Source: an uncultured Rubrobacteraceae bacterium (GTDB taxonomy: Bacteria > Actinomycetota > Rubrobacteria > Rubrobacterales > Rubrobacteraceae). From it: a stretch of 64,000 nucleotides of DNA. The notes below the pieces were generated by a model. It was not told the origin of the DNA. It worked only from the letters and a program-made list of their open reading frames with translations, and ran no database searches. How positions within the stretch are numbered: the first letter of the stretch is position 1; the number at the start of each line of letters is the position of its first letter. The stretch covers positions 78,310 through 142,309 of the forward strand of contig CADCVF010000081.1 of assembly GCA_902806095.1 (NCBI GenBank), written 5' to 3'. Position numbers and translations under genes: made by a program. Of the stretch, positions 36,770-45,835 are shown piece by piece.

Positions 36770-39031
36770 GTGGCTAAGAGTAGGCGTGCGCCGAAGAAGG
36801 GTACGAAGAAGGTCTCCTCTGGCGGGGGCAAGACGACGCGCAAGGGCGTCTCGCCCCTAACCCGGGTAGGGAAGGGCCTCACCGAGGCTGTGACGAGGGA
36901 GGCCATCGGGGCATTCCTTCTCGCCCTGGGCCTGTTTTTGAGCGCTGCGTTCGTGAGTGGACGCGGCGCATTCCTTGGGGATGCTGGAACCTTTGTGACG
37001 GCACAACTGCTTGGGAGGGTTGGCCCCGCGATCGCCCCGCTCGTGGCGGTGGCCGGTGTGCTCCTCTTGCTTGGCCGCCAGGCCGGCCGGTTTGTCGCCG
37101 GCGCCGTTCTGTTGCTACTTGCGGGTGCGGCCACCTTCGCTGCTACCTTGCCCCAGAGGCTGCTCTTCACCGCCGGGCATTATCCCGAGGCCGGGGGCCT
37201 TCTGGGCAGTGGATTCTACGAGGGGGTGCATTGGGCCGCCGGGGCCATCGGGGCCGCGCTTGCGATCGGACTGCTGTTCGCACTTGGCCTGTCCCTGCTC
37301 ACCGGCGTGAGCTTTGCTTCGGCCTTCGCTGCACTCAAGAGCGTCGGCGAGAAGGCCGTAGGATCGGCCCAAGGGCTGCAGGAGAGGAGAGCGAAGCGGC
37401 CGGAATCGAAGCCGAAGCGAGAATCGAAGCCGAAGCGAAGCGGTACCGTGGACAGCGCTGACTCGGGTGTGCGGGGGAAGGCACCGGTTGAAGAAGGGGG
37501 GATGGAGAGCGCGCCGACCAGAGAGTTCGAAGTCATCTTGCCGGAGCGCGGGCCTGCCCAGGAGGCCTTTAGCGCAGAGAGGGAGCTCGCGCCCGGCGAG
37601 TACACACCGCCGCCTTTCTCCATGTTGAGCCTCGGGAGTGGGGATCCCGAGCACGACGCCGAGGGTACCAGCCAGAGGCTCACCCTGGCGCTCTCCGATC
37701 TCGGGGTCGAGGCCCACGTGGTGCGCGCCGTGGTCGGCCCTCGGGTTACCCGCTACGAGCTTCGTCTCGGGAGCGGGGTCAAGGTGGGGAAGGTCAGGAA
37801 TTTGCAGCAAGACATCGCCTATGCCCTCGCCGCGACCGAGGTCAGGATACTCGCCCCGATCCCTGGCAAGAGCGCGGTTGGGGTCGAAGTGCCCAATACC
37901 AGGCCGGCGAAGGTGACGCTCGGGGACGTGTTCCAGGCCTATCCCGACGCCAACGACTGGACCCTTCCTGTAGGACTGGGCAAGGATATCTCCGGGCGGG
38001 CCGTTTTCTTCGACCTCTCCGAGATGCCGCACCTGCTCGTCGCGGGTACCACGGGCAGCGGCAAGAGCGTAATGCTCAACGGGCTTTTGACCTCGCTGCT
38101 GCTTACCACCGATCCGAGGCAGGTCAAGATGGTCCTTATAGACCCCAAGAGGGTCGAGCTCTCCCAGTTCGGGCGGGTGCCGCACCTCATAACGCCGGTC
38201 GTAACCGACGTCAAGAAGGCTGCAAACGCGCTGGCGTGGGCCGTTGCCGAGATGGAGCGCCGGTACGAGGTGCTCGAGAAGATCGGGGTCAGGTCAGTCG
38301 AGGGATACAACGACAAGGCCGAGACCCAGATGCCCTACGTGGTCGTCGTCATAGACGAGCTCGCCGACCTCATGATGCAGGCCGGTGCCAAGGTAGAGGA
38401 CGCCATCATCAGGCTCGCCCAGAAGGCGCGCGCTGTGGGCATCCACCTGGTAGTCGCTACCCAGAGACCCAGCGTGGACGTAATAACGGGCATGATCAAA
38501 GCGAACGTCCCTAGCCGCATAGCCTTCGCCGTCTCGAGCCAGGTCGACAGCCGTGTGATCCTGGACACCCCCGGCGCAGAGGCCCTGCTCGGGATGGGAG
38601 ACATGCTCTACAAGCCTGTCTCGGCGGCGAGGCCATCGCGTGTCCAGGGCGCTTTCATCTCAGAAGCGGAGGTCGGCAGGGTGGTCTCGGCCACGGTCGA
38701 TGCGGCCTCGGGGCGCGCGGAGGCGCGCTTTGTGGAAGAGGTAACGGAACCTAGAAGTGTCAAGCAGGAGAACGAGGAGCCGGACGACGACCTACTTCCC
38801 GAGGCGGCGAGCTTCGTCGTCTCCACGCAGCAGGCCTCCGTAAGCGCGGTGCAGCGCCGATTCAGGGTAGGCTACTCTCGGGCCGGCAGGATTATCGATG
38901 CGCTTGAGCGTAAGGGCATCGTCGGCCCCTACGAAGGCTCCAAGAGCCGCGCCGTGGTTGCTTCTACGATGGACCTCGAGTCCATGTTCTCAGGCGACGA
39001 AGGGAGGGCCGAACGGGCCGAGGATTGGTAG
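36770..39031 (+). CDS. ftsK: DNA translocase FtsK/SpoIIIE
   Basis: 753 residues from GTG 36770. A basic N-terminus precedes four membrane helices (about residues 45-190). A charged linker of about 100 residues follows, including the near-tandem ESKPKRESKPKR. The motor has Walker A GTTGSGKSVMLNGLL (about residue 427) and Walker B VVVIDELADLMM. The C-terminal gamma winged helix reads QRRFRVGYSRAGRIIDALERKG (about 703). It pumps chromosomal DNA through the closing septum. recA and recX are close downstream. Confidence 0.95.
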   Translation: MAKSRRAPKKGTKKVSSGGGKTTRKGVSPLTRVGKGLTEAVTREAIGAFLLALGLFLSAAFVSGRGAFLGDAGTFVTAQLLGRVGPAIAPLVAVAGVLLLLGRQAGRFVAGAVLLLLAGAATFAATLPQRLLFTAGHYPEAGGLLGSGFYEGVHWAAGAIGAALAIGLLFALGLSLLTGVSFASAFAALKSVGEKAVGSAQGLQERRAKRPESKPKRESKPKRSGTVDSADSGVRGKAPVEEGGMESAPTREFEVILPERGPAQEAFSAERELAPGEYTPPPFSMLSLGSGDPEHDAEGTSQRLTLALSDLGVEAHVVRAVVGPRVTRYELRLGSGVKVGKVRNLQQDIAYALAATEVRILAPIPGKSAVGVEVPNTRPAKVTLGDVFQAYPDANDWTLPVGLGKDISGRAVFFDLSEMPHLLVAGTTGSGKSVMLNGLLTSLLLTTDPRQVKMVLIDPKRVELSQFGRVPHLITPVVTDVKKAANALAWAVAEMERRYEVLEKIGVRSVEGYNDKAETQMPYVVVVIDELADLMMQAGAKVEDAIIRLAQKARAVGIHLVVATQRPSVDVITGMIKANVPSRIAFAVSSQVDSRVILDTPGAEALLGMGDMLYKPVSAARPSRVQGAFISEAEVGRVVSATVDAASGRAEARFVEEVTEPRSVKQENEEPDDDLLPEAASFVVSTQQASVSAVQRRFRVGYSRAGRIIDALERKGIVGPYEGSKSRAVVASTMDLESMFSGDEGRAERAEDW

Positions 39032-39056
39032 CTTTTGTGATAGGCTCTAAGGCGCG

Positions 39057-39938
39057 ATGGAAGATGGGCGGCACAACCCGGCGCGAGGCGCCGAATCGAA
39101 CGATGAGGTCGAGATCGGCCGCTTTCTGGAGCACAAGCGCAAGGAGCGTGGTCTCTCCCTGGAGGATGTCGAGCAGGCGACCAAGATCCGCAAGCGTTAC
39201 CTCACTGGCCTGGAGCGCGGGGACTACGCAGTGCTACCCGACGCGGTCTACGTCAGGGGCTTCCTAAAGACCTACGCCAATTACCTCGGCCTCGACGGTG
39301 AAGCCCTCTCGCGGCAGCTCAAGGGCACCAGTAAACCGCAGCGCGAACGTGGGATCGACTACAACACCAGGCCGGAGAGTGACTTCGAGGAGCCCCTGAT
39401 CACACCCAGTGGCCTGACGGGGACGCGGAAGAGCAAGATCCCCACCTCGGCCATCGCAACGGTGATCGTCGCCCTTCTCGCTCTGGCCGCCGTTTTCGGA
39501 ACCCTCTACTTCGTCGGACGCGGGGTTCAGGTCTCCAAGGAGGGCAATCCGCCTTCGGAGGAGAGCCCGCCCCGCCAGGAGCAACGAGAGGTGGCCGACA
39601 GGGAGAAGCCCTCCGGAGCCGGGCCGGCGAAGGAAGACGCCGGCGAGCGCAAGGAACCAGCGGGCGCGAAGCAGAGTGCCCCATCCGATACGTTGCAGGT
39701 CCTCGTCAACGTGAGAGAGCGGCCATCGTGGATTCTGATCCGGACCGACGGAAGCGCTGTCTACGAGCAGATAGCACAGCCAGGGTTCTCGAAGACTTTC
39801 GAAGCCGAGCAGCAACTTTACATCAAGAGCGGGGATGCAGGGGCTGTTACGGTGGAGATCAACGGCCAGGATGCTGGCACGCTCGGGCGCTCGGGTGAGA
39901 TAGTCGCCAGGAACTACACCCTGAAGAACGCAAGCTGA
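39057..39938 (+). CDS. RodZ-like HTH membrane protein
   Basis: 293 residues. A Cro/C1-like HTH (about 20-90, LEHKRKERGLSLEDVEQATK, then VYVRGFLKTYANYLGLD) is followed by a single membrane helix (about 130-155) and a Glu/Pro/Lys-rich spacer. A C-terminal DUF4115-like domain is present (about 215-290, VNVRERPSWILIRTDGSAVY). This layout matches RodZ, which links MreB to the elongation machinery. The ftsK-rodZ-recA order is seen in other Gram-positive bacteria. A homologous HTH anti-sigma role cannot be excluded. Confidence 0.85.
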   Translation: MEDGRHNPARGAESNDEVEIGRFLEHKRKERGLSLEDVEQATKIRKRYLTGLERGDYAVLPDAVYVRGFLKTYANYLGLDGEALSRQLKGTSKPQRERGIDYNTRPESDFEEPLITPSGLTGTRKSKIPTSAIATVIVALLALAAVFGTLYFVGRGVQVSKEGNPPSEESPPRQEQREVADREKPSGAGPAKEDAGERKEPAGAKQSAPSDTLQVLVNVRERPSWILIRTDGSAVYEQIAQPGFSKTFEAEQQLYIKSGDAGAVTVEINGQDAGTLGRSGEIVARNYTLKNAS

Positions 39939-39955
39939 AGGACTCCTGATACCCC

Positions 39956-39984
39956 TTGGGAGCCCTGGACCCCTACAGTATAAT
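39956..39984 (+). promoter_or_regulatory. recA promoter
   Basis: TTGGGA (39956-39961), a 17-base spacer, then consensus TATAAT (39979-39984). Transcription would start near 39991, giving a leader of about 53 bases to recA. No Gram-positive-type SOS box (GAAC-N4-GTTC) is seen around it. Confidence 0.65.
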
Positions 39985-40043
39985 CAGGCGCAGTAGATGC
40001 CGATTACATAATCTGTTGGCACACTCGCTTTTTGGAGGATGCA

Positions 40044-41081
40044 TTGGATAAGAGCAAGGCTATAGACGCCGCCGTCTCCCAGATAGAGCGGCAGTTCGGG
40101 AAGGGTTCGATCATGCGCATGGGCGACGAGGAGCGGCCTAAGATCGCCTGCATCCCGACCGGCGCCCTGGCCCTCGACCTCGCCTTGGGCGTCGGCGGAG
40201 TCCCAAGGGGCCGGATCGTCGAGATCTTCGGTCCAGAGTCGAGCGGTAAGACGACCCTCGCACTGCACATCATCGCCGAGGCGCAGAAGGCCGGAGGTCT
40301 CGCCGCCTTCGTCGACGCCGAGCATGCCCTCGACCCTACCTACGCCCAGGCTATCGGTGTCGACCTCGAAAACCTCTACTTTTCCCAGCCGGATAACGGC
40401 GAACAGGCCCTCGAGATAACGGATACCCTCGTCCGCTCAGGCGCCCTCGACGTCGTCGTCATAGACTCGGTCGCGGCGCTCGTACCTAGGGCTGAGATCG
40501 AGGGAGAGATGGGCGACACTCACGTGGGACTTCAGGCGCGGCTCATGAGCCAGGCCTTGCGGAAGCTCTCGGGATCTCTCAACCGCTCTGGGACTACGGC
40601 CGTCTTCATCAATCAGCTGAGGGAGAAGATAGGGGTCATGTTCGGCTCTCCCGAGACGACTCCTGGAGGTAGGGCGCTGAAGTTCTATTCGAGCGTGCGT
40701 CTGGACATCCGGCGCATTGGTGCGCTCAAGGTCGGCAACGACGCGGTCGGCAACCAGACCAGGGTCAAGGTCGTCAAGAACAAGGTGGCGCCTCCTTTCA
40801 AGACGGTGGAGTTCGACGTGATGTACGGGGAGGGGATCTCCCGAGAGGGGAGCCTGCTCGACGTCGGCATCGAGCACGATGTGGTACAGAAGAGCGGCGC
40901 CTGGTTCGCATACGGAGATGAGCGCCTCGGGCAGGGCCGCGAGAACGCCAAGCAGTTCCTCAAGGAGAACTACGAGGTCCGCGGGCGTATTCTCGAGGAA
41001 GTCTACGAGAAGCTCGGACTCATCGAGCCTGTCGAGACGGCCGATGAAGTAGCCGAGGAGCCCGCGGGCCAGGTGCTTTAA
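40044..41081 (+). CDS. recA: Recombinase RecA
   Basis: 345 residues from TTG 40044, selected because GGAGG (40034-40038) lies 5 bases upstream; a TTG at 40032 overlaps that site. Walker [14 protein letters not shown] (about 64), the [11 protein letters not shown] region, Walker [13 protein letters not shown] (about 138) and loop L2 [20 protein letters not shown] (about 192) are intact. It forms filaments on single-stranded DNA for strand exchange and SOS signalling. Own promoter and a 3' hairpin suggest an independent unit; recX follows 143 bases later. Confidence 0.97.
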   Translation: MDKSKAIDAAVSQIERQFGKGSIMRMGDEERPKIACIPTGALALDLALGVGGVPRGRIVEIFGPESSGKTTLALHIIAEAQKAGGLAAFVDAEHALDPTYAQAIGVDLENLYFSQPDNGEQALEITDTLVRSGALDVVVIDSVAALVPRAEIEGEMGDTHVGLQARLMSQALRKLSGSLNRSGTTAVFINQLREKIGVMFGSPETTPGGRALKFYSSVRLDIRRIGALKVGNDAVGNQTRVKVVKNKVAPPFKTVEFDVMYGEGISREGSLLDVGIEHDVVQKSGAWFAYGDERLGQGRENAKQFLKENYEVRGRILEEVYEKLGLIEPVETADEVAEEPAGQVL

Positions 41082-41082
41082 A

Positions 41083-41120
41083 GCTGGCTGGCTGGGAGAT
41101 CGACCTCCCTGCCAGCCAGC
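41083..41120 (+). terminator. Strong hairpin after recA
   Basis: GCTGGCTGGCTGGGAG (41083-41098) pairs with CTCCCTGCCAGCCAGC (41105-41120) at 15 of 16 positions with a 6-base loop. There is no T-tract, so it may be a weak terminator or an mRNA 3'-end stabiliser that sets recA and recX at different levels. Confidence 0.55.
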
Positions 41121-41169
41121 AGCATGTCAGCACGCTCCGGCTTCGCCTCCACTTGTCAGCATTTCAGCT
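41121..41169. repeat. TGTCAGC-family intergenic repeat, single unit
   Basis: The unit reads TGTCAGCACGCTC, a GGCTTCGCC hairpin core, then TTGTCAGCATTTCAGC. It matches the unit at 50511-50561 closely, and the reverse complement of the right half of the palindrome at 34962-35020. It lies between recA and recX. Confidence 0.75.
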
Positions 41170-41224
41170 TGATAGTTTCGCCTAGCCCTCGACAGGGGTC
41201 GATACCTCTGCTCCAGGAGTGTCT

Positions 41225-41845
41225 ATGCCTGAGATAACGGGCGTTCGCGGGCGCCGGGACAAGGCCAGAATCTTCGTCGACGGAGAGTTCTGGGCAGAGA
41301 TCGACGCCGGAGTAGCCGCAGAGATCGGGCTCGTGGAGGGGGCGATTTTTTCGCCCGAGCAGTTGGGTAGGGCGCGTATTGCGGGGGAGAGGCCCTTGGC
41401 GATGAGCCGCGCGCTCAACCTCCTGGGGTACAGGGCCAGGTCCGAGGCCGAGCTCCGCGAACGTCTGGGGCGTTACGGTTATGTCGAGGAGACCATAGAA
41501 GGCGTCGTCCTTCGCCTGGAGGAGCTCGGCTATGTCGACGACGCCGAGTTCGCGCGCGAAAAGGCGCATGAGAAGGCACGCAGGTACGGACCGCGGCGGG
41601 TCTCGGTCGAGCTCAAGAAGAGCGGCGTGGAGGAGGACCTGGTGCGGGAGGTAGTCGATGAGGAGTTCGCAGGTCGCTCCGAGCTGGATGAGGCTCGTGC
41701 CGCCGCTGCGCGGCGGTATAATGAGCGTGGGTCCGACGCGGAGGCGCGTAGGGTCTACGGCTTTCTGGTTCGCCGGGGCTACTCGGTGGAGGTATGTTCC
41801 CAGGTTGCCCGGGAGTACCGGGAGCCTCCGGAAGCCCAAGGATAG
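41225..41845 (+). CDS. recX: Regulatory protein RecX
   Basis: 206 residues from ATG 41225, 5 bases after AGGAG; a GTG at 41219 overlaps that site. Three-helix RecX modules are visible: ALNLLGYRARSEAELRERLG (about 63-82), LEELGYVDDAEFAREKA and KARRYGPRRVSVELKKSGV. RecX inhibits RecA filament growth. Position after recA supports the call. Confidence 0.9.
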   Translation: MPEITGVRGRRDKARIFVDGEFWAEIDAGVAAEIGLVEGAIFSPEQLGRARIAGERPLAMSRALNLLGYRARSEAELRERLGRYGYVEETIEGVVLRLEELGYVDDAEFAREKAHEKARRYGPRRVSVELKKSGVEEDLVREVVDEEFAGRSELDEARAAAARRYNERGSDAEARRVYGFLVRRGYSVEVCSQVAREYREPPEAQG

Positions 41846-41904
41846 TCGAGCGAGCTTTATACCGGGCCACCGTTCTCGCGGCGGGCCCGCTGGGAGGACA
41901 ACCT

Positions 41905-43449
41905 GTGAATGTTTTGTTACTGGTCCTGGGACTGGTCGCCGGCCTCGCCGTCGGCGCGGCCCTGGGCTATTTCGTTTCCAAGTCACGTGTGGACAGTCGC
42001 CAGGCCCGGGCCAGGGCCGACGCAAGGTCCATCCTCGAGGATGCCGATCGCGAGGTCGAGACCAAACGCCGTGAGGCCGACCTTGCGGCCAAAGAGTCCT
42101 CGCTCAAGATCAAAGACGACGCCGAAACCGAGGTGCGTGCCAGGCGGGCCGAGATCGCACGCGTCGAAGAGCGCCTGGACAACAGGGATACCGCACTAGA
42201 GAGGCGTGAGGGAGAGCTCGACGAACGCAGGCGCCGGCTTACGGAGACCGAAGAGGCGATGCGGCGCAAGGAAGGAGAGCTGAGGGAGCGGGAGGCTGAC
42301 CACCTCAGGATGCTAGAGGAGGTCTCCGGCCTGACGCGTGAGGAGGCCGAGAGGAGGCTGTTCTCCGACCTCGAGACGGAGCTTGAGGGAAGGCTCGGGC
42401 GCATGGTGCGCGACCTGACCCTCGAGGCCGAGGCGCGGGCTGATGCCGAGGCGCGGCGTCTGATCTCCACCACCATGGAGCGCCTCGCTTCTGACCTGAC
42501 CTCGGAGTCGACGGTGAAGGCCGTGTCTCTGCCCTCTGACGACATGAAGGGCAGGGTCATAGGCCGTGAAGGCAGGAACATAAGGGCCTTCGAGGCCACG
42601 ACGGGTGTAGACGTCATTATCGACGATACGCCCGAGACGGTGGTTATCTCAAGCTTCGACCCTGTCAGGCGCGAGGTGGCGCGGGTCTCGATGGGGCGGC
42701 TCGTGCAGGACGGGCGCATCCACCCAGGGCGCATCGAACAGATCGTCGCCAAGGCCCGCAAGGATGTCGAGAAGGAGATGAAGGCCGCGGGGCGCCAGGC
42801 GCTCTACGACGCCAAGATCTCAGGCGGCATGCACAACGACTTGCTGCGGCTTCTCGGCGCCCTGAAGTACCGGACTTCGTACGGCCAGAACGTGCTCGCC
42901 CACTCGGTCGAAGTGGCCAACCTCTGCGGCATGATGGCCCAGGAGCTAGGGGCCGACGTCAAGATCGCCCGCAGGGCGGCCCTGCTGCACGATGTCGGCA
43001 AGGCCATAGACCACGAGGTCGAGGGCACCCACGCCCTGATCGGGGGCCGCTTCGCGAAGAAGAGTGGGGAGTCGGACGAAGTGGTGCGCGCCATAAGCGC
43101 CCATCACCACGAGATCGAGATGGAGTCGGTCGAGGATGTGCTCGTCGCCACAGCAGACGCGGTCTCGGCGGCCCGCCCCGGCGCCAGGCGCGAGACGACG
43201 GAGACCTACATCGAGCGCCTGCGCTCCCTCGAGGACATCGCCCTCGGCCACAGGGGGGTAGACAAAGCCTACGCGATCCAGGCCGGACGTGAGATAAGAG
43301 TTATGGTCCAGCCCTCCGAAGTGGACGACCGTATCGCCGCCAAGCTGGCCTACGACATCTCCAAGCAGATAGAGACCGACCTCGAGTACCCAGGCCAGAT
43401 AAGGGTGACCGTTATCCGCGAGAGCCGGGTCAGCGAGGTGGCGAGGTAA
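41905..43449 (+). CDS. rny: Ribonuclease Y
   Basis: 514 residues from GTG 41905 (GGGAGG about 7 bases upstream); the longer in-frame start at 41794 lies inside recX. An N-terminal membrane anchor (LLLVLGLVAGLAVGAALGYF) is followed by a long coiled coil (about 25-200). A KH domain (KGRVIGREGRNIRAFEATTG, about 214) and an HD domain with HDVGKAIDHE (about 358) follow. It is a membrane-bound endoribonuclease that starts mRNA decay. Confidence 0.95.
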   Translation: MNVLLLVLGLVAGLAVGAALGYFVSKSRVDSRQARARADARSILEDADREVETKRREADLAAKESSLKIKDDAETEVRARRAEIARVEERLDNRDTALERREGELDERRRRLTETEEAMRRKEGELREREADHLRMLEEVSGLTREEAERRLFSDLETELEGRLGRMVRDLTLEAEARADAEARRLISTTMERLASDLTSESTVKAVSLPSDDMKGRVIGREGRNIRAFEATTGVDVIIDDTPETVVISSFDPVRREVARVSMGRLVQDGRIHPGRIEQIVAKARKDVEKEMKAAGRQALYDAKISGGMHNDLLRLLGALKYRTSYGQNVLAHSVEVANLCGMMAQELGADVKIARRAALLHDVGKAIDHEVEGTHALIGGRFAKKSGESDEVVRAISAHHHEIEMESVEDVLVATADAVSAARPGARRETTETYIERLRSLEDIALGHRGVDKAYAIQAGREIRVMVQPSEVDDRIAAKLAYDISKQIETDLEYPGQIRVTVIRESRVSEVAR

Positions 43450-43474
43450 GGTAGGGACCCTGCAGCGGATGGCA

Positions 43475-43510
43475 TGTAGGGGCGGCTCGGGAACCGCCCA
43501 CTTACGAACC
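43475..43510. repeat. Dispersed palindromic repeat, TGTAGGGGCGG type, copy 2
   Basis: A 36-base element opening TGTAGGGGCGGCTCGGGAAC. GGGCGGCTC and GAACCGCCC can pair with one mismatch. It matches 8607-8642 at 30 of 36 positions. It lies in the gap between rny and the GHKL-ATPase gene. Confidence 0.6.
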
Positions 43511-43551
43511 GCGGCTGCTTAGATGGTTCAGTCGATCCGAAACGAGCTGTA

Positions 43552-44481
43552 ATGGATGGCCCCTACAGGGACCTCGGCGCCGGTTTCGCCCGCCTCACCG
43601 GCGTGGAGGGGGCCCGCCGCGGACCCTCCCGCATCACCCACGTCGAAGACGCCCTCCTCGAGCTGGTTCGCAACGCCCGCGACGCCGGGGCGGCCCACAT
43701 CTACGTGGCCTCTACCCTCAGAGACCGGCGCTACAGGACCCTTACCGTCCTCGACGATGGCCACGGCATCCCTGAATCTCACACGGATTTGATCCTGGAA
43801 CCCGGCGTGACCACCCGCCACCTGAATCCCGTCACAGAACCAGGCGATGCTTCCCTACCCACCCACGGCGCTGGCCTCTCCCTGTACCAGATAAAGAGCC
43901 TCTCTGTGGAGATCAGAGTCCTCTCCACGTCCTCGCCTACCTCGATACGGGCCACCTTCGATACCAACACCATCCCAGAACGTACCCTCCAGTCACCAAC
44001 CCGACCGTCGCACAGTAACCTCAGGGCTACGCTAGAACACTTCACCGAAAGAACCAACAGGCATAGTCACCGGCTCCACACCTACTACGGGACTCCGGCC
44101 CGCATCCTCGCCACCCTCTTACATCACCGCATAATACAGAGACGCCGAGAGAGTGCGGGCTTAAGGGAGGAGGCTTTGGCGCTCGGACTTGGTGTATCGA
44201 CGAGGAGTGTACAGAGGATATTGCGTGGTGAGGTGTTGCCTGTCGAGGGAGTTTCGGCGGAGGAGAGTACTGGAGGGACAGGGAGGCGGCGGGTTGGTGG
44301 GGGGGTAGATGGGGGTCCTGTGCTCGAGCTTGGGGAGGAGGAAAGTGGGCGCATTACGGATATACTCAGGCGGGCGGCGCGGGCCGGGTACATGGAGGTT
44401 GAGGATGTGAGGCTCGAGAGACGTCCGGGGGAGATCTCTCTCAGAGCCCGAGTCTACGAGCCGGAGGAAGAGTATGAGTAG
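43552..44481 (+). CDS. GHKL (MutL-like) ATPase domain fused to an HTH
   Basis: 309 residues from ATG 43552; the ribosome binding site is weak. Residues 20-75 carry a GHKL ATP-binding N box (ALLELVRNARDAGA) and G1 box (VLDDGHGIP). They are spaced as in MutL/Hsp90-type ATPases and read most like the MutL N-terminus. A Gly-containing lid (PTHGAGLSLYQIKSL, about 102-116) follows. After about residue 150 there is no MutL transducer or dimerisation domain. Instead there is a probable HTH (LREEALALGLGVSTRSVQRI, about 204-223), a Gly-rich linker and a C-terminal acidic domain. It overlaps miaB by 8 bases. In many Firmicutes mutS and mutL occupy the miaB-miaA interval, so this may be a remodelled relic of MutL. 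Function is not established. Confidence 0.65.
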   Translation: MDGPYRDLGAGFARLTGVEGARRGPSRITHVEDALLELVRNARDAGAAHIYVASTLRDRRYRTLTVLDDGHGIPESHTDLILEPGVTTRHLNPVTEPGDASLPTHGAGLSLYQIKSLSVEIRVLSTSSPTSIRATFDTNTIPERTLQSPTRPSHSNLRATLEHFTERTNRHSHRLHTYYGTPARILATLLHHRIIQRRRESAGLREEALALGLGVSTRSVQRILRGEVLPVEGVSAEESTGGTGRRRVGGGVDGGPVLELGEEESGRITDILRRAARAGYMEVEDVRLERRPGEISLRARVYEPEEEYE

Positions 44482-45811
44482 CACGACACGATCGACGCCG
44501 AGAGCGCCCATACAGCTCTCCAGCAAGCCTGCCGGGCGGGCCAGCCCTGAAAGTAGGACCGCCTGCATAAGGACCTTTGGGTGCCAGATGAACGTGCACG
44601 ACTCGGACCGCATAAGGCGGATGATCCAGGACGCAGGTTACGCCGAGGTCCAGCATTACGAGGATGCTGACCTCGTAATACTCAACACCTGCTACGTCCG
44701 CGAGAACGCCGTCGACCGCGTGAAGGGACACCTCGGAGAACTAAACCGTCTCCGCCGCGAGGGCCGGGTCAAGAAGGTGGCCCTAACAGGCTGTATCGGC
44801 GCCGCCGAAGAGTCGGCCACCCTCAAGCAGACCTACAATATAGACCTCGTACTGGGCACGCATAATACTTACGAGTTGGCTGAGTTCGTAGGGCTACCGA
44901 CGATGCGGGAGACGTACACTCCCGAGTTGCCTGGCACGGAGGGCGGGCACAACGCCTTTGTGACGATAATGACCGGGTGCAACTACCAGTGCAGTTACTG
45001 CATAGTACCGACTGTGAGGGGGCGTATGCTCTGCCGTCCGATGGGGAGTGTGATCGGGGAGGTAGAGAGGCTCGTCGCTGGCGGTACCGGGTACGTGACG
45101 TTGCTGGGCCAGACGGTGGACGCTTGGCGACACGAGGGCAAGAGGTTTTGTGATCTCCTGGAGGCAGTCTCGGAGAGCGCGCCGCGGGTGTGGTTTACCA
45201 CGAGCCACCCTTCCAACATGGAGGATCGCACGTTACGGGCCATAGGGGAGAGGGATACCATTGTGAAGCGGCTCCACCTGCCCGTGCAGTCGGGGTCCGA
45301 CAGGATGCTCAAGGTCATGCACCGCGGGTACAAAGCGGAGCGGTACAGGCGCAAGATCGAAGTTTTCAGGGAAGCGGCGCCGGACGGTACCCTCAGCACG
45401 GACATTATCGTGGGCCATCCCGGCGAGACCGAGGAGGACCACGAACAGACACTCGAGCTCGTCGAGGACTGCGCCTTCGACGCGGCTTACATCTTCAAGT
45501 TCTCACCCAGACGGGGCACCGAGGCCGCGGCGCTACCCGGTGCCGTGCCCGATGCCGTCGTCCAGCGGCGCTTCCTCGAGGTGCTGAGACAGATCGAACA
45601 GAACGCCTTCGCGAGGAACCAGCGCAAAGTCGGTGGCGTAGAGGAGATCTACATCCGTCACGGTAGCACGGAAGACGGAAAGGCTATCGGGGAGACCTGG
45701 AGTGGTCACGCCGTTCACGTCAAGACCGACGTCGCACCGGGCAACTACGTCAAAGCCAGAATCGAGGGCGCAGGACCCCACGTACTGTACGCCGGCGAGC
45801 CATCAGGGTGA
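44474..45811 (+). CDS. miaB: tRNA-2-methylthio-N6-dimethylallyladenosine synthase MiaB
   Basis: 445-residue radical SAM methylthiotransferase. The N-terminal UPF0004 domain carries three cluster cysteines (RTFGCQMNVHDSD, LNTCYVREN, LTGCIG). The radical SAM CxxxCxxC motif is CNYQCSYC (about residue 170), and a C-terminal TRAM domain ends the protein. It adds a methylthio group to i6A37 made by MiaA, whose gene follows 24 bases later. The ATG overlaps the GHKL gene. Confidence 0.95.
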   Translation: MSSTTRSTPRAPIQLSSKPAGRASPESRTACIRTFGCQMNVHDSDRIRRMIQDAGYAEVQHYEDADLVILNTCYVRENAVDRVKGHLGELNRLRREGRVKKVALTGCIGAAEESATLKQTYNIDLVLGTHNTYELAEFVGLPTMRETYTPELPGTEGGHNAFVTIMTGCNYQCSYCIVPTVRGRMLCRPMGSVIGEVERLVAGGTGYVTLLGQTVDAWRHEGKRFCDLLEAVSESAPRVWFTTSHPSNMEDRTLRAIGERDTIVKRLHLPVQSGSDRMLKVMHRGYKAERYRRKIEVFREAAPDGTLSTDIIVGHPGETEEDHEQTLELVEDCAFDAAYIFKFSPRRGTEAAALPGAVPDAVVQRRFLEVLRQIEQNAFARNQRKVGGVEEIYIRHGSTEDGKAIGETWSGHAVHVKTDVAPGNYVKARIEGAGPHVLYAGEPSG

Positions 45812-45835
45812 CGACCCTGGCCTGAGGTAAGACTT

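Noticed and set aside
39940..40043. SOS/LexA box upstream of recA
   Set aside because: No GAAC-N4-GTTC or CTGT-N8-ACAG palindrome was found in the promoter region.
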